Shown here: one piece after another, positions 62,390 through 64,000 of the stretch
How positions within the stretch are numbered: the stretch's first letter is position 1
Layout: the number at the start of each line of letters is the position of its first letter
NCBI GenBank assembly: GCA_030615745.1
Contig: JAUWYR010000005.1
Location: 1-64,000 of the forward strand
Length of the DNA stretch: 64,000 bases
Direction: 5' to 3'
Source of the DNA: Candidatus Zixiibacteriota bacterium
Lineage (GTDB): Bacteria; Zixibacteria; MSB-5A5; SM23-73-2
Translations under genes and position numbers: made by a program
The notes under the pieces: generated by a model
Databases searched by the model: none
The model's input: only the letters and a program-made list of their open reading frames with translations
What the model was told of the DNA's origin: nothing

Positions 62390-62483
62390 ATTTTACTCCT
62401 GTTTAAAGGATACTAAGTTTAAACTCTAAATCCCTAATCTTTTCACATGAATTCTTTTGACTAATCAAAAAATTTTTAAAAAA

Positions 62484-63950
62484 CTACTCTCCCACCTTCA
62501 CATTCCTGAACCTGCAGGGGCTTGCACCCTGACCAACCTCCATATTTTGTGGTGGCTGTCCTTTGCCACAGTTGGGTGTTCCCCAGACTTTCCAATGTTT
62601 TTCATTGGCAACAGCATCGCAGGAGTTCCAGAACTCTACAGTATTGCCCGAATAGGTTGGCTTTTTTATCATATCACCTAATTTACCATTCTTTATCTCC
62701 CAGCCGATCTCACATCCCATCTTGAAATTATCTCTGTTGTCATCAATTGACCAGGAGGAAACTGTCTCTAAATATATTCCATCATCAACTTCAGAGATCA
62801 TATCCTTCAGAGTATACTTGCCAGGCAAAAGATTGGTATTAGTCATCCTTATTATGGGGACATCTCCCCAGCCTTCTGCTCTCATGCTGGCATTGCTTTT
62901 TGTCCCTATTATATCTGCTGTCTCCCTTGAGGTTAAGTATCCAACTAAAACCCCATCTTTTATCAAATAACCCTTTTTTGCCTTAACACCTTCATCGTCG
63001 TATCCAAAAGTTCCCAGGCCACCAGGATAGGTTGGATCTGTTACCACATTGACTATATCAGATGCATATTTTAACTTGCCCAATTTGTCAACTGTTGCAA
63101 AGCTCGTTCCAGAAAAGTTCTTTTCAGCTCCGAAAACCCTATCCAACTCCAAGGGATGACCGATCGACTCATGGATCTGTAAAGATATCTGTGCTCCGTC
63201 AAGTATAATAGTTTTAATTCCAGTAGGACAGGGTTTAGCATCCAACAAAGCTTTTGCCTCCTCAGCTACTCTTTCTGCATTCTCCTCTAATCTCAACTCC
63301 CCAATTAACTCATATCCTTTGGTCTGATATTCCCCTGAGGAGTTAGGATAAGACCTTCTTCCCATCTCCCTATGAGACCTCATTGCCAAAGCGGAAATCC
63401 CGGCACCACTCTGGATTATCTCCTGCTCGATTTTCGACCCTTCTGATGAAGCAAAATATTTTTTCTCTTTTTTGAAACTCATAAAGGATTCAAAAAATCT
63501 TACACTTGAAGTCTTTTTTGTAATCTGATATAAAGATAGCAGATAATCGAGCTTCTCCTTTAGAGAAATTTTAAATGGGTCGATTTGAATTAGTGTTTTA
63601 TAGGTATCGACGATTTTTTCAACAGGTGATAATACCACATCATTTTTTTTCACCTTCGCGCTTGCCTTTGCGATCTCAACTGCGAGCTCAGATACTTTTT
63701 TCACACTATCAAGTGTAAGCTCACAGGATGATGCAAATCCCCAGGAACCTTTGGCAATTACCCTTATCCCAAATCCCAAACTTTCATATTTATCTATTAA
63801 TTCTGGAATCGCATTTTTTACATTGATACTTTCATCCTGGTTGTGAACAATTCTTATATCAGCATAGGTTGCTCCAGAAGATTTAGTTTGATCTAATGCA
63901 ACCTCAGAAATTTTATCGAAATCGACCATATCGTCAATCTCTTGATTCAT
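62484..63950 (-). CDS. tldD: TldD-type metalloprotease
   Basis: 488 residues. The zinc site is HESIGHPLELDRV near 221-233 (HExxxH). QESGATYADIRIVHN-like and RVIAKGSWGFASS at the N terminus and GQGASPCRFRNVKVGE at the C terminus are diagnostic. Together with TldE it forms the heterodimeric protease that processes modified peptides such as microcin B17 precursors. It is the first gene of the visible operon, ending 94 bases before the small 73-residue gene. Confidence 0.92.
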   Translation of the reverse strand: MNQEIDDMVDFDKISEVALDQTKSSGATYADIRIVHNQDESINVKNAIPELIDKYESLGFGIRVIAKGSWGFASSCELTLDSVKKVSELAVEIAKASAKVKKNDVVLSPVEKIVDTYKTLIQIDPFKISLKEKLDYLLSLYQITKKTSSVRFFESFMSFKKEKKYFASSEGSKIEQEIIQSGAGISALAMRSHREMGRRSYPNSSGEYQTKGYELIGELRLEENAERVAEEAKALLDAKPCPTGIKTIILDGAQISLQIHESIGHPLELDRVFGAEKNFSGTSFATVDKLGKLKYASDIVNVVTDPTYPGGLGTFGYDDEGVKAKKGYLIKDGVLVGYLTSRETADIIGTKSNASMRAEGWGDVPIIRMTNTNLLPGKYTLKDMISEVDDGIYLETVSSWSIDDNRDNFKMGCEIGWEIKNGKLGDMIKKPTYSGNTVEFWNSCDAVANEKHWKVWGTPNCGKGQPPQNMEVGQGASPCRFRNVKVGE

Positions 63951-64000
63951 ACGGAGATGCTCCGCATCCTATAAACTATGAGGAACTAAATACATCAAAA

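Noticed and set aside
1-64000. tRNA, rRNA, CRISPR array or replication origin
   Set aside because: No cloverleaf, ribosomal RNA block, regular spaced direct repeats or DnaA-box cluster was recognised in any spacer.

Overview
The window looks like chromosomal DNA of an uncultured, probably anaerobic bacterium, AT-rich and with long intergenic spacers. Two secreted proteins carry dockerin-like repeats of the form GDxIYLANYLLKGGP. Together with OmpA/TSP3 outer-membrane proteins, B12-dependent NrdJ, ThyX and many ferredoxin-type proteins, this resembles candidate phyla around the FCB group (for example Zixibacteria-like lineages). That placement is an inference; no rRNA, tRNA or CRISPR array was seen.

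Layout. 1-6.9 kb: EF-G-like GTPase (cut by the window edge), two small envelope proteins, a phosphoesterase, a decayed CHASE2 sensor and an OmpA/TSP3 porin. 7.0-12.6 kb: a tight eight-gene minus-strand operon (ArsR, ArsP-type permease, four thioredoxin-fold proteins, a ferredoxin, CcdA) and a second predicted heavy-metal exporter, apparently a redox-coupled metalloid efflux system. 12.7-18.9 kb: twelve minus-strand genes resembling the orange-protein (ORP) cluster of anaerobes (two ferredoxin-MinD ATPases, Mrp, two NifX-like proteins, DUF5320, FmdB and zinc-ribbon proteins, ferredoxin, DUF134 regulator), headed by a perfect 24-bp palindrome. 19-26 kb: an accessory/defence island with a pRiA4b ORF-3 gene broken by two in-frame amber codons, an orphan sugar-permease pair, a Panacea-type toxin-antitoxin, a ThaI-like restriction-modification pair bounded by 43-bp direct repeats and an Abi-like protein.

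26-37 kb: housekeeping genes (Mth938-like, amidase, alr, gltX, glnS, phosphohexomutase, double-receiver protein) with a RAYT transposase next to glnS. 37-41 kb: a repeat-rich stretch with a large secreted repeat protein, a dockerin protein and acpS. 41-48 kb: nrdJ-thyX and two paralogous GAF histidine kinases. 48-53 kb: ECF S component, methyltransferases, a YedF-like protein, a membrane protein and an Acr3 arsenite pump. 53-64 kb: kbl-tdh, radical SAM, an M28-dockerin peptidase, prmC and the tldE/tldD pair.

The most unusual signal is between the genes: more than a dozen short hairpins that start with GTAG, have different stem sequences, are often paired head to head, and often carry another short palindrome in the loop. 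Two of them flank the RAYT transposase, and one supplies the stop codon and last residues of glnS. They look like a diversified REP/BIME system. The main functional candidates for an undescribed system are the thioredoxin/permease metalloid operon and the ORP-like cluster.
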